A DNA stretch of 64,000 bases. Source: Plumapathes pennacea (lineage: Eukaryota; Cnidaria; Anthozoa; Antipatharia; Myriopathidae). The notes below the pieces were generated by a model. That model was not told the DNA's origin. It did no database searches and was given only the letters and a program-made list of their open reading frames with translations. Positions 26,901-36,587 of the stretch are shown one piece after another (the first letter of the stretch is position 1; each line of letters starts with the position of its first letter). Made by a program: the position numbers and the translations under genes. The stretch is taken from positions 744,001 through 808,000 of the forward strand of contig OZ038463.1 of NCBI GenBank assembly GCA_964036295.1, written 5' to 3'.

Positions 26901-29900
26901 CCTGATTGGCCAAGACTACTACTAAACTTGTCTGGACCTGAAATCCAAAAGCGCGGGAAACGCAAAACTGAAGCAATCACACGATTACTTTCGACATTCA
27001 TCCCAAACCGGATCTATGTGATATGAAATGGTGTTGGTGAGCTCTGAAAGAGAGGCAAAAAGGCTTCTTAGAATATTGGCCTATTGTGCTGCCAGCATCT
27101 CAATCATGGTTAAAAAAAACACTGCAGTCACGTGAATCAAGTATTCTCAGCTTACGGCATCACTTGGCAGCCGCTGACACGGGCCCACGGTCAGACGAAG
27201 TTTCCAGTCTGTCTCGCCATCCAACTGATCTGTTCGTAGAAAGCACGCTCCTACAAAACAATAAAATCAACTTCAATTACTTCCTGTCTTGTTTGGCGTC
27301 GACTACACAAACTGTGAAGTAACTACGTATTGTCCCGCCTTTTCTAGAGGCCCCCATTGAAAAGGGTGGATACGCGGATAAGCAGTGAAATTTTTGACGT
27401 TTTTGAAGGATCTATGAAGTGCATACGCGGATATGCAATGGGGCTAGACGACCCCTCCTCCTAAGTTTTCGAAGCATTATTTGAAGTGGATACACGGATA
27501 CACAGTCAAACGTCAAGCTTAACTCAGACGAACTTATTTCAGACGTCTCAGAAATCAAAAAGTGAGTCTTTTGATCAGCGGGCACTCGATGAGAAACCTT
27601 CAATGAAAATTATGCATGAAAATATCGACGTTTGACCCAGAGTCGATTTTTAGTCGTTCTTTTCGTCCACTCCACACGAAAAGAGCGTCTCAGTCGATCC
27701 AAATACATCCAATCCAATTCATTGAGACCACAGGCAACCCAGGCTCAGGGGGCCTGGAAGCGAGTTTCATTTTATAAGAGTTTGAGTGGGGATTTAGATG
27801 GCGCAAAATAATTTAGGAAATACTCAAATAAAAGAAGTGAAGCTTTCCTTTTGTGTTTATTTACCTACGAACTATCTGCGGTCGCAATTACAGCGTTTTC
27901 GATTTTTCTTATCGTTACCCACAGCGGACGCAAAATTTGCCCGAAAACGCTGTAATTGCGACCACAGATAGTTCGTAGGTAAATAAACACAAAAGCGAAG
28001 TTTCACTTCTTTTATTTGAGTATTTCCTAAATTATTTTGCGCCATCTAAATCCCCACTCAAACTCTTATAAAATGAAAGTCGCTTCCAGGCCCCCTGAGC
28101 CTGGGTTGCCTGTGTTGAGACAAACATCTGAATTAAGTTGACCGTTGTCCCGCTTGCGTCAGCCAACATTTTTTGCGGCGTTCAACGTTTCCAAGGCAAC
28201 TTTGGGCTGATAAACTTAGTTTACGTCGCAGTCTCCCCAGCCTTGACACTGCCGTCCCTTGTTAAACGTCCCCTATGTGCCAACGTGCATATTGCTGTTA
28301 ACAATTTACCGCCTCGTTCTTTTAGGCTGCACTAAAGGTCCAAAATCGTCTTACCACAATGTTCCCTTTCATGCGGCATATTCATGGCACTGATTAGCAA
28401 CAATTAAAACCTGGTTTTCACCAGCATTGCCCGTTGACAAACACACGCACAAGCATAAGAGTAAAAACTGGCTCGACCAACCGCAAGCTCAACGATCTTT
28501 TTTTCTCTTGTGCTCGCGCTAACCTTGCACTAATTAGCTACATCGTTTCCATTCATTTCCCGGTTCATTTGGGGTTTTTGAGTAAAGCAACCGTTTTAAG
28601 CAAAAGACACGCATTTCCACTTGCTTTTTCAACAAACACTTACCATTCTTCTCTGATGTTCGAAGAAAAATCATGTCGGCTGGAACGCGTTGATCCTACA
28701 AGATAGAAAGACAGCAATTACTGCAAATGTTGGAGCGCACCAACTATTCTCCATATAAAAGGGGCCTTAGATAAGAGGTGAACAAGATGTGGAGCAAGTA
28801 GGGAAAAAAGTAACCGACTCCCTTCAAACAACTGGGCGCATATCCGGAATTTCGTCTCGTCTAATCCAATCCACAGTAAAGCAAACTTTACTGATATCTT
28901 ACCTTCTCGACTATGATTAAATCAGACACTTTGATTGCTGAACTTGAAACACTAACAATGCCTGCAAGAATGAATACAATTCCCTTCAAGTAAAGCTGCC
29001 ATTGTTTTTGAAACAATTTGAGAACGGTACAGTATCATAATATGCAACATGTAATTTATTACCTTTCTTTGTCAGTTTCTTGTACTTGGTAGCGTTGACC
29101 TCGCTGTCTCTTCTGAATCGAACGAAGTCATCATAAGCCTCCCGGCACATGGTCACAAAAAGGACAAAACCCTGAATACAGAGAATGTGTTGAATAAAAA
29201 TCGTGCCTCCTTCCATCTGCACTGATATTTCACACAAAAATACAACTAAAAGTTTTCTGTGCTCATTTTACTCCAGGAGTAACAAAATTTCTTCTCTCAA
29301 TCTATCGGTGGATTTGAAGAGCTTATTCTATATACTGTCACACCTAGACCCAGTCTGATTATAAATAAAAACGACACAACACTAATACAACAACTGTGAA
29401 AAAAAGAAAACACTTTGACTGACCAGTGGACCCCAGTAGGTGTACAGATATCCAATCCTGAGTGAAGGAATAAACTGTGACAGGGCAACCACCAGGAAAC
29501 AAAGGTTTAAGAAGAACTTGAACTGATTAAAGAGAACCTGCAAAGAAAAATGTGCATTTGTTACAGTTTGTAACAATAAACTATAAAGGGTAGCATGCAG
29601 ATATGTGGTAGAGTGTATGTGCGATCTAATTGGTAAACACTAGTGAATATGATATAAGCATGCATTATAACTTAACAGCTCTTGGATGTCAGCCTGCTTT
29701 AAATTTGATTGTTTTTCTTGTTGCTTTTGCAAAGTTATTATAGTTTTTCTTTTCCTTATATATGTTTATTGATCTTGTCAGCATGCTATGTTGAATTATA
29801 GATTGAAGCACTTGGGAATAAATAATAAAAATATTAATAATAATTATTAGAAAGAACACTTGAGAAGTGTGAAAAACCAAGTTCCACATCACTGTGCCTC

Positions 29901-31964
29901 TCCACACTTCTCAAGACAAAGTGTTCTTTCAAAGTCCCAAGTACTTCTATAAGGGTGCATTCGATTGGGTCTATTGAATCGATTGGGTCTATTTATATGA
30001 AATAGGTATAGCCATGTTGATTGGTAAAAACCTCTGGTTTGGAGACTTGAGTAAAGATGACTTGGGTAAAGATGTGTTGGGAGCGGTTCGAAATGCAAGC
30101 ATGAAGGTTTTCAAAACAATTTTGAGAAAAATTTCTCCCAGAATAAGCAACACTTTGTATCATTTTAGCTATTCCTATTCCGGAATAGCCCTAATCGAAT
30201 GCATGCAGCCTTACTCAACATAACATGCTGACATGTTTTCTATTCCTTTACATTTCTGTGTCACAATCTACAATATGTTACAAACCATAATACAGTATGT
30301 TAGAATCTACACAGTACAGTGCACTAAAAACTAATGATACTCTATACACTGGGACATTATGAGATAGTGTGACCCTGGCTTACAACTTGGGTACAAGTAA
30401 TCGAGTACATTGTAACCATGGTACAGTAGGCATATTAGGGTTTAGACACATTCAAAGATACTAGAACAAAGAAAATCCCTGACTTACCAATGGGATAAAA
30501 GTAATAATGCTGTACTTCTGGTTACAGATGACATTTGCAGGGAACTTCTGAGTGGCAGACTGCAAATTACAACTCAAAGTAAGTTTTTAGGCATTACTGG
30601 CATTTTAGGTTGCTTTTTTACCTGTATTAAATAGCCAGTTTAGATTTTTTTTGGTACACTTTTTACCACAAGGGAACTGAAACTAAAACCTGACACCCAA
30701 GACCCAATGTGGGCCACATGCAGCCACAAAACCATTCCCAAGGGTGGCTGCTTAATACAGGTTTGATTGTACAGTGTCATAGTTAAAGTGGTGGTGAAAA
30801 GCTAAAATTTGGTAAAAAGTTGATCCAATTAAACACTCTATTTAGTTTACCTCTCTTCCCAGTACAACTGTCCTGGCCTTCCTTTCTATTGTTCCTTTGA
30901 TTTTTGCATTTAAAGCACTGCAGCAACTGATGAAAGAAGAAGTAATATATTATATACGTCGTGTATATACCCATATAAGATCACTCCTAAGTGACCATAC
31001 ATCCATAACAACATCAAACACAAGTAACAATAAAGAAATGATCAGCATTAATAGCTGGTATTATGTTTTTCTGATAACACAAATTACCTATGGTGTGACA
31101 CATGGTAGCCAGACAGCCAGACTTACATGTCATGCTTATCTGTATTCAACAGTTTATAGCAATTTATTATCAACAACATTTTTAAAGAAATTTACAATCC
31201 ATGTAGAAGCGTGTTGCAAACTCAATAAATCACACACTAAATCCACAGTTTTCAAAACCAATTCCTGCATAAGAGACCATTAACCCTGGTCCCTCTATAG
31301 TGTTACCAAATGTATCTCTCATAATTATTTAAAACTCAAAAATGCACTCTCAATTTTAAAACAAACTCAGATATATTTGAATATTCTATCCATTTTCGAA
31401 GTCTAAAACCCAATCAGAGTTCCAGCTTTCGAAGGATCAAATAACTTTGACAATCAGCAACGTTTATCGATCATTCTGAATAATTAAATCGTAAAATTGC
31501 TTCAAAGGGTTGATAATTCTAGACGTCTAAAAATATATTTAGACAAATGATGCATTTCGCGAAGTTGAAGATACTAAGAAATGTTAAACTGTTATTGAGT
31601 TTGAGATCGATCATCGACCCTACACTTTTTTCATTACATCTATCGAAGAGAGATCAGCGAAGCAAGACAGAAATACATGGCACACTCACTTAGAACAAAC
31701 AGTTTTCCAGCCTCCACAACAACCCCCTTTCTTCCTCCTGTTACGCCATTTTCTGGACCCTCTGCCCTCAGAGGACTGATAACCTTCAGAGAGGTAGTCA
31801 TCTTGTTCATCACCAAAGTCATGTTCCTCCGCCATCAAAGGCACTTCGTCTGTGGTAGAGCTCGAGTCATCGTCTGACGTTATTCGCGTCCTCTGCTTTG
31901 CGTTGTTCCCTAGAGTATTATAATTATTGCCAAAGACATTCAGTGGAAGTTGTTCGTAAGGCAT
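6845..31964 (-). CDS. ATP9B: ATP9B-type P4-ATPase (phospholipid-transporting ATPase IIB), complete, 34 exons
   Basis: Class 2 P4-ATPase (yeast Neo1 relatives), expected in trans-Golgi/endosomal membranes; family members flip aminophospholipids to the cytosolic leaflet. Coding exons in transcript order: 31690-31964, 30851-30917, 30488-30559, 29424-29537, 29063-29171, 28903-28961, 28644-28695, 27156-27250, 26539-26619, 26379-26451, 26007-26083, 25459-25548, 25041-25111, 24432-24597, 23480-23536, 22900-22968, 16425-16634, 15332-15493, 15037-15129, 14509-14592, 13895-13942, 13654-13728, 13501-13548, 13030-13128, 12766-12855, 12105-12249, 11717-11781, 11203-11291, 9745-9811, 9016-9080, 8722-8830, 8130-8187, 7418-7621, 6845-6978. 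Phase agrees at all junctions and the product is about 1123 residues (human ATP9B about 1147). Motifs: DGET about 260-263, IIPLSLRV (class PISL), DKTGTLT with phosphorylated Asp about 457, KGAD about 645, TGDK about 754, GDGGND about 861. The N-terminal DEVPLM and CCGGWK plus [15 protein letters not shown] favour ATP9B over ATP9A. The start is the ATG at 31964 (MPYEQLPL); an in-frame ATG at 32009 is possible. Weak donors: after exons 19 (GTTATC), 21 (GTTTTT) and 23 (GTTTGT). Confidence 0.95.
7038..7395. repeat. Polypyrimidine/polypurine tract in ATP9B intron 33
   Basis: About 350 bp of almost pure C/T on the plus strand (CTTCC, CTTTC and CCCTC permutations), which is a purine tract in the ATP9B pre-mRNA. 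It lies wholly inside the intron between the last two coding exons. It accounts for the long low-complexity open frames seen on both strands here; they are not genes. Confidence 0.85.
9308..9340. repeat. Poly-C followed by poly-A tract (ATP9B intron 29)
   Basis: An uninterrupted run of about 20 C followed by about 12 A. Low-complexity, inside an intron of ATP9B. Confidence 0.8.
9854..10040 (-). mobile_element. tRNA-related short element with long inverted repeats (ATP9B intron 28)
   Basis: The ends are inverted: CAGTGAAAGTGACC at the left and a matching CTTTCACTG end at the right, with arms of about 45 bp that also share GCAGTTATGAAGCAACT. Between the arms, the minus strand reads GGTCATGGGTTCGATTCCCG, whose GGTTCGATTCC core fits a tRNA B box, beside a short hairpin (AAGCCCGGA/TCCGGGCTT). 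It combines a tRNA-like pol III element with terminal inverted repeats. Whether it moves as a SINE or as a DNA element is undecided. Confidence 0.6.
10479..10951. mobile_element. MITE family A copy 1 (ATP9B intron 28)
   Basis: 473-bp element with inverted ends: GGGTGCGTTTCTTTGGGAAA at the left, and GGATTTTCCCAAAGAAACAC then ACCC at the right. It is flanked by CTA on both sides (10476-10478 and 10952-10954), a 3-bp target duplication of PIF/Harbinger type. The interior repeats GGATTTT/AAAATCC motifs and has no coding frame of note. A second copy is at 20927-21296. Confidence 0.75.
11323..11610. repeat. Tandem duplication, about 146-bp unit (ATP9B intron 27)
   Basis: Two adjacent near-identical copies begin GCACTGGATAAAAGCAGCTA (11323) and GCACTAGATAAAAGCAGCTA (11469). 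Both continue through GAGGCGCTGGGTTCTAATAT and CCATATGTTTCGAACT. They lie just outside exon 28 and carry no coding signal. Confidence 0.85.
12235..12600. repeat. Tandem repeat that copies the ATP9B exon-26 acceptor
   Basis: Blocks of about 106-150 bp are repeated with shared strings ATGATGAAGACAAGTCT, ACAAGAGTG, TAATTTGAAACAA and AATAAACCTAAGGGG. The first copy overlaps the first 15 bases of exon 26 and its real acceptor (minus strand CCCTTAG/ACTTGTCTTC, boundary at 12249/12250). Later copies at about 12400 and 12506 repeat the junction as CGTCAG/ATTTGTC and CGTCAG/ACTTGTC. Confidence 0.8.
12969..13004. repeat. Poly-C tract (ATP9B intron 24)
   Basis: Run of about 25 or more C residues next to a shorter C-run, 25 bp beyond the exon-24 donor. 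Low complexity only. Confidence 0.85.
14938..14997. repeat. (TTA)n microsatellite (ATP9B intron 19)
   Basis: About 19 uninterrupted TTA/TAT/ATT units, lying 40 bp from the weak exon-19 donor. It produces poly-Tyr and poly-Ile artefactual frames on the two strands. Confidence 0.95.
17630..18058 (+). mobile_element. G-tract-ended short DNA element, copy 1 (ATP9B intron 16)
   Basis: Element 17638-18050 starts CCC then 17 G then TACTC, and ends GAGTACCCC followed by a long C run then GGG, so the ends are inverted repeats dominated by a homopolymer. Secondary inverted matches include GTGTTCCGCC/GGCGGAACAT. The flanks GTCTAAAC at 17630-17637 and 18051-18058 are an 8-bp target duplication, as for hAT or P-like elements. 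The interior repeats the phrase ACCCTGTTTAAGACA several times. There is no transposase frame. A second copy in the opposite orientation is at 46985-47387. Confidence 0.75.
18408..18456. repeat. (CAAA)n microsatellite upstream of the GPCR pseudogene
   Basis: About ten uninterrupted CAAA units roughly 100 bp upstream of the pseudogene start. No other signal. Confidence 0.9.
18559..19794 (+). pseudogene. Class A GPCR pseudogene, broken in TM5
   Basis: Paralogue of the intact receptor at 21472-22608. The 5' frame (18559-19164) encodes TM1-TM4 with GNLLVCL, LAVVDML, the TM3 Cys (LCQYQG) and NRYFKIV in the DRY position. The 3' frame (from about 19290 to the stop at 19794) encodes the end of TM5 through TM7 with LLSWTPF and NPLIYG. 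Between them, where the intact copy reads PFVVISF, the frame shifts near 19125, then 132 bp of insertion (three 44-bp copies, 19157-19288) brings an in-frame TAA, and two extra bases follow near 19291. No GT-AG intron would remove this. It is nested in ATP9B intron 16 on the opposite strand. A loss-of-function copy is the simplest reading; an assembly artefact of the repeat is possible. Confidence 0.75.
19157..19288. repeat. Three perfect 44-bp tandem copies inside the GPCR pseudogene
   Basis: Copies at 19157-19200, 19201-19244 and 19245-19288 are identical, beginning ATCATTAATCGACC and ending AGTGTGTTGTG. Identity between copies points to a recent expansion. Confidence 0.95.
20759..20885. 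mobile_element. Short inverted-repeat element (127 bp)
   Basis: Ends CTAAAAGTCCATGTGGGAAA and TTTTTTCCACATTGACTTTT are inverted matches, with a further inner pair AAAGAAGTTTAAGC/GCTTTAAACTTCTTT. It lies 40 bp before another element in ATP9B intron 16. A MITE is likely; no clear target duplication was seen. Confidence 0.5.
20927..21296. mobile_element. MITE family A copy 2 (ATP9B intron 16)
   Basis: Shares ends and interior with 10479-10951: GCGTTTC at the left, TTTCCCAAAGAAACAGAG at the right, and AATCC, CACACGGATT and TCCGTCGAATC inside. It also is flanked by CTA (20924-20926 and 21297-21299). It carries a poly-A stretch near 21002-21028. It lies about 175 bp upstream of the intact GPCR start. 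Confidence 0.7.
21472..22608 (+). CDS. Intact single-exon class A GPCR (melatonin-receptor-like features)
   Basis: 378 residues, seven-transmembrane rhodopsin-family receptor of the plasma membrane. TM1 about 31-53 (N45 in GNLLVC), TM2 65-86 (D73), TM3 with C100 and NRY at 124-126 in place of DRY, TM4 147-165, extracellular loop 2 with C176 and C178, TM5 192-215, TM6 243-266 (SWTP 255-258), TM7 279-299 with NPIIY 293-297. Loop 3 is short and basic. The NRY triplet is typical of melatonin receptors, but the ligand cannot be read from the sequence, and cnidarian GPCR expansions are often unassigned. The start is ATGATG at 21472; the second ATG is an alternative. The gene is intronless and lies head-to-tail with its pseudogene inside ATP9B intron 16, on the opposite strand. 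Confidence 0.88.
   Translation: MMAEDSTSSYEELVLARELLNRGIVVQILEATIGVIIILCAFGGNLLVCLAIHRNPQLRTRPNYYVTTLAVSDMLMSVLVMPLTLATKISSRWIFGDVVCQYQGFVGTLLGIVSLFTIALTALNRYFKIVRNEKYSALYTRTKTLRSIAVVWLLASLVPVPYLSIGDRYRYHPGKCMCLFDLDNTNTTYALTTIHCFVCVPFVVISFCYWRVFVKVRSHQKNMATPRQSAQFKSFSREIKITKLLLAIFVAFLLSWTPFVVIDVLGVILGQFSLARSAYVVYGFAVTLSSAVNPIIYGFMNQQFRNEFKAIIHLKIPCAASTPVIPIRITNQAPTSRHRGPVQTLGLSPASMAPVPCGADASVRASLIGYKNDGNTRN
22725..22850. mobile_element. Dispersed short repeat, family B fragment
   Basis: Contains GATTTGCATGAAAGTGAACC, GCACTAAGGCTCGTTTTGAA and AACAGAGGCAAACTG, ending in CGGAAATGG. The same phrases, in either orientation, occur at 15775-15875 and 57279-57450. It lies just 3' of the intact GPCR and 50 bp from ATP9B exon 16. 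Confidence 0.5.
27722..28121. mobile_element. Foldback element with arms of about 170 bp (ATP9B intron 7)
   Basis: Element 27729-28114 begins CACAGGCAACCCAGGCTCAG and ends with its reverse complement. The two arms stay almost perfectly complementary through the phrases TTTGAGTGGGGATTTAGATG and GGTAAATAAACACAAAAG, leaving a loop of roughly 50 bp around 27900-27945. The flanks TTGAGAC at 27722-27728 and 28115-28121 look like a target duplication of 7-8 bp. It has no coding content. Confidence 0.85.
29953..30208. mobile_element. Probable MITE (ATP9B intron 3)
   Basis: Left end GGTGCATTCGATTGGG matches in inverse the right end CCTAATCGAATGCATGC. The spacing of about 255 bp and lack of coding potential suggest a short DNA element. 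No certain target duplication was found. Confidence 0.4.
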
Positions 31965-32020
31965 TACTGTAGACACCACGAATATTGACGACGATAAAGA
32001 AAGCAACACCTAATCACAAA

Positions 32021-32034
32021 TGGCCGCCATCTTG
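32021..32034 (-). promoter_or_regulatory. YY1-like motif at the ATP9B 5' end
   Basis: The minus strand reads CAAGATGGCGGCCA, close to the vertebrate YY1 consensus AAGATGGCGGC, about 57-70 bp upstream of the chosen ATP9B start codon. Such motifs often sit at the start of housekeeping transcripts. Function here is inferred from the match and position. Confidence 0.4.
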
Positions 32035-32970
32035 TTTTTAGATACCGCTGTGCACAAGAACTGCAACAGTTCTTGCCTCACACGGCTCCTCCCCAGTGTC
32101 AACTTTAACACTGAACATGGACGGTATTTAAAGTCATTTATAACAACTGACTACATGGGGGAGGGGGCTTCGTTTTTGTCGGGCATAGAAAGGGGAGGGA
32201 GGGGGAGACTCAATACGATGGAGCACGCCCAAAAGGGCCTCTTTTCAAGTTTCATTTGTAACAAGGGTATTTGATGCTTTTCGGGATATTTTAAAGTATC
32301 ATTATGAACGCCTGGTGAAAATCGTATTGGCATTTCAAAGGGGTTCCACAACTCACGGCTTCGCAACTGCTCGTACAGCACCTGCACTTAATCAGGTGTT
32401 GTACAGTGTATAGTTTACATTTCACATTGTGTCTAAGTTGTATTTTTTTTATGCGAACATCTTAACTGGCATCAAGGCCCACAGTACTTGCAACACAAAC
32501 TGACCCGCAACAAGGAAGTATGGAAGGAGAGCATTCCCCGCGTCACCCATGAGATAATTAGTTGAAGGAGAAGAGTGTATATTCTTATTGCAACAGCCTA
32601 AAGATCTCAACGTTTGAGGGCAACTTCGATGTTTACTTCAAACCCACGATAACGAAGCTGTCTTCGCCATAAGGAAACTGAATACGGCGGTATGAAATTC
32701 AAAAAAAAAACACTGTGGATCGTGGATCGCCGATCGACAAAACACTTCGGCTTGTTCGGGCAAAAGAGAGTGGTATCTTTATTACAAACAGCCAATATTC
32801 ATTATAAACAACTGGCGGAGTTCCAGAGATTTCTATTATGTTCCATACTGTCATTGTTTATACCCACATTGAGCGTTTTGGTACCGCGTGGAATTCTTGA
32901 TGAAGCTGGAAGTTAAAGTTTTTAAAACTTTTTCAAAGACTATTTTAAAGCGTAAATTCAACAGTTAACC

Positions 32971-32989
32971 GGGGGGGGGGGGGGGGGGG
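32971..32989. repeat. Poly-G tract
   Basis: 19 consecutive G residues in block A of the duplicated forkhead region; the equivalent position in block C has no such run. Confidence 0.9.
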
Positions 32990-33434
32990 TGGCTAAATGG
33001 TTTAATGGTACTGCTCAACGCAATCCCAAAACAACGGTGTTCTTTTGTGAAACGTCGGACTGGAAGAAAACGAGTGTTAACCGTAATAATCTATAGCGTA
33101 CAAATGTCTGTACAAGAAATAAATAAAACCAACCGATGACAAAAAAGGTACACATCTCTTATTACAAGTTTTATGTTTTTATATAGTTTATGTTATCAAA
33201 AGGAATATAGTTAATGGAGTTGCCAACTTTTAAGGACTGTTGAATGATGCTATAAAATACTTTTTTCAAAGCTATTCACAAATCTTCAGAGGACAAACTA
33301 TAAACTACTACAAACAAAGCAAGAAAATGCGCATTGTGGTTACAGATATATCTCGTGTATTCCTACAAGAATAGGTTCGCATGCACACATCATCATCAAA
33401 GTGAATGTAGCTAATGTACACATAATTTCAAAAA

Positions 33435-33622
33435 GCGTCAAGGTCCTCACTCCAAACTCCATTTCGATACAGCAAATTCTGTTGGAATCCTCGCCCAAAG
33501 TTGGGATAGCACATGGAGCTGACAGGAACGGGCGGCGGCAAGAACTTGGTATTCAACGACTGGCTATTTCTTTTCAAATGGGCGTGTGGGCTGGAAACGG
33601 TGCAGATCCGCCAAATTCCCCA
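33435..33622 (-). pseudogene. Forkhead gene 3' fragment
   Basis: On the minus strand this matches the last third of the intact gene at 37406-38098, including the PPPVPVS-like stretch and the GTCAAGGTCC terminus just past the coding end. The frame is broken and the DNA-binding domain is absent. It belongs to duplicated block A. Confidence 0.7.
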
Positions 33623-34514
33623 TAAACCTGTACGCTGTTTGCTCCCAATACAAAAGACATATAGCCAGCAGATGGCTCTGAAACGGCATGTCGGCAGAAG
33701 CCATGGGGTTTATATGTTTATAACAGATAATTTTGTTATGATTTTATTAAGAATCAGGTTTTAGTGCACTAGATAGAGCACTTCAGTCCTGTGTAAACGC
33801 AGTCATTTTCACAGGCTATTAACTGAATGCATCTGTTCTAAAATTATCTTTAATTCAGTGTTTGTCCCAAATGAGCGAAAAACAAGGACTGTTATCCGGT
33901 AATATTTTTTTTACTTGATGAAACACCAACTGATTGTATAGCTGGCGACACAGAACAATTTTTTTCTTATACAGCAATGTGTCTATTAGGAGTATAGCCG
34001 GTTTCACAGAAATATCCAGACTTCAATGGTCGATGTGGTCGATGCAATGCTCCCATTTTATTATAAACAATTGGCAATATTCTTACTGAGATAGAATTAC
34101 AATTTCTATAAGAAAACTCTTCCACGCTGTTATTGTTTATAGCCCACATTTGAGCGTTTTGGTACCTCGTGGAATTCTGAATGAAGCTGGTAAAGCTGCC
34201 AAATGCAAACTCCGCTTACGACTTGAAACTCTTTCCTCTAAGTTAAAATTGTTGTTCAAGTTCAAATTCAAGTTTTGCTTATTGCTCTTCAAACGAATTA
34301 CTCATAATTTTTTGTTACATGGTCTCTCTCACTGCATGCCACGATAAAAAAGAGCCAAGCGGAGATCAGAAAAAAGCACGCCTACAAGTTATACAAGTCT
34401 GATTTGTATTGTAAAACAGTTTTTAACAACCAAGTTCGCTGTACTACACTGTAGAAGAAGGCCGACACAGAACAAGTGCAACGTTACGGAGGGGGTAAAC
34501 CATTTATGGTACAG

Positions 34515-34718
34515 TCAAGTTATACACTTCACAGGCGAAAAGACACATTTGCGCAGCCTTTTACTGGAGTCACTTGCATTTTTCTTTCGCTTTTTTGCGT
34601 CTTGGTTTCGATCAAGTTTAATCTTCTTGTTTTCTTTGTCCATGCACTTTGCTATCCAGGCCACAGCCTCTGGAACACCTTGAAGCTTGTATTCACAAAT
34701 GAAGGTTGAAAATGAACC
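34515..34718 (-). CDS. Possible terminal exon of an unidentified gene or a processed fragment
   Basis: A 67-residue open stretch follows an acceptor-like GGAGTCAG at 34719 and ends in TGA at 34515-34517. It contains CEYKLQGVPEAVAWIAKCMD and a strongly basic tail (DAKKRKKN, KRLRK) that looks like a nuclear-localisation region. Amino-acid composition is protein-like, but I do not recognise the family and found no upstream exon. It occurs where duplicated block B stops matching block C, so it could be an inserted processed copy. Confidence 0.3.
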   Translation of the reverse strand, partial: GSFSTFICEYKLQGVPEAVAWIAKCMDKENKKIKLDRNQDAKKRKKNASDSSKRLRKCVFSPVKCIT

Positions 34719-35866
34719 CTGACTCCAAGTAAAATAACAAGCGACACAAACGAGTGTTGGATTTCATTAGGACTAAAAGAGACTCAACCGGTCCGTCAAG
34801 TGATTACCTTGTACATTAAGACACTGGTTTCAGTTTTGAGGTTCGGGTATCAGATTACATGAACTCTTTTTAAGGCGGACACCCTCTGAGACTAGACTTA
34901 GTGTCCGCTTAGAGAGAATTGATTGTACTTACGTTACAATCGGCATTATGTCATATAGACTTGCACTTCACAGGATGTTCGAGTTGTATCGTAAACATTC
35001 CAAGACACGTGTGTTTACAAACAACAGCTATTTACAGTCAATGAAAACGAACACGTTCGTAAAAGTGAAGATAAAAGTTGAGGACAAAGGTCAGGTTTAC
35101 ATGACACATTTCGCGTCTCTTTAGCCCGGTTATATCTTAGTAGTTGGAAGTCGGTGTGGCCATATCCTGACTTAAATGGTGTTTGCAATCCAAAATGACC
35201 TTGAACATAAATTGTGTTTGATCCTTCTAAAATAAAGGCAATGGACAATGGATCAGACATCGCAAAGCTTTCTAAATTACAAAAAAAATGAACGCGACTT
35301 GCGTGATTTATAGGGACGCCATCGATGTAGCTCAATGGTTTATCTGGTTTAAGGCAGACTAAACAACGAGTAAAGTGAGTTTTGATTTAGTTCTGGATAA
35401 CAAAAATATCACGGAATATAGTTTTAATATCGGTGTTGTTGGCAGTAAAATAGAACGGGCATATCACACCATTTAAACTCACTGTGTCTACTTCAAATCT
35501 TGTTTAGCAGTAGTTTTCTCGCCACGGCTCTGAAACGACAATCCGCAAAGAAACCATGGGGTTTATATATAATGTAGCAACTTCTTTTAAGAACTAAAAC
35601 ACTTCAGTTCCTGTGTAAACGCAGTCCATTTCCACGGGCATTAATGCATCTGTGCAAAACACCAACTGATTGTAGGTGGGGACTAGAACAAGTTTTTTCC
35701 TACAGCAGATGTGTCTACTAGAGTCACCACTTTCACAAATATATCTTGACTTCAGTGGTCCTTGGGGTCGATGCAAAATTCCCATTTTTGTTGAAAACAA
35801 CTGACAGGCGTCAGATATAGATTAAGAGTTTCTACAAGAAAACAGTTGCATGTTCCATTCCCATTA

Positions 35867-36587
35867 GCTGTGGTTACACTGGGCATGTTTTATCGAGTTA
35901 CCGAGCAATATTTTCACGCGTTGAAATTGTCGTGGTGTTTCCGTTGCCCGAGATGCTTCCGGTCACACAGAGAAATTGATTGTCTTGGGTGATATTTGAT
36001 CATCCTTACGAAAATATTTTTTTGGGGGGGGGGGGCGGGAATTCTATTTTTAAATGGAGCCGGAGAATTTGAGAGCCATAAGTGGTCTGCTGTCGATTTT
36101 GTTTGTCCTTCTCTGTCACCGAAATAAGTTCAATGTGTTGATTAGCCAAGTACTTTTACTGAGGAGGAGGAGAATAAGAATGAGACGCCGCCAGTTCATC
36201 CGCTTGTCTGAAATTATTATTCGCTACAAACGATTTCCAAAACCATATGTCTCAGTTCTCACAGTGATGCACGAAATCCAGCTATCGTCGAGTCCGTCGC
36301 GGGCGATTGAAATAACAACAAAGTTGGCACGGCAATTAAAAATGCTAATTTTGACATGTTTGAGATAAAACCGCAACTCTCTGATTGGTCTAGTCATCTT
36401 GGGGCTCTGAAAAACCTTGCTTTTCATCTCGGTACATGTCATGGGCTTTTCTTTTGTTCTTTTTATGTATCCATGGATATTCAACGCGTGAAATTTTGCT
36501 CGGGAAAATGCGGTTACACCGTCGCGACCATTTCAACGTGTGAAAACGGCCTTTCAACGTGGAAAAACAACTCAGTGTAACCACAGC
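35867..36587. mobile_element. 721-bp inverted-repeat element with an Arg-rich frame
   Basis: Ends GCTGTGGTTACACTG (35867) and its reverse complement ending at 36587 are 15-bp perfect inverted repeats, flanked by TA on both sides. A second inner pair is built on TTTCACGCGTTGAAAT. The plus-strand frame at 36054-36368 (104 aa, starts MEPENLRAISG) has a run of arginines (LLRRRRIRMRRRQF) and may be a transposase remnant. Duplicated blocks A (about 32850) and B (about 34130) lack the insert at the equivalent site. Confidence 0.7.
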
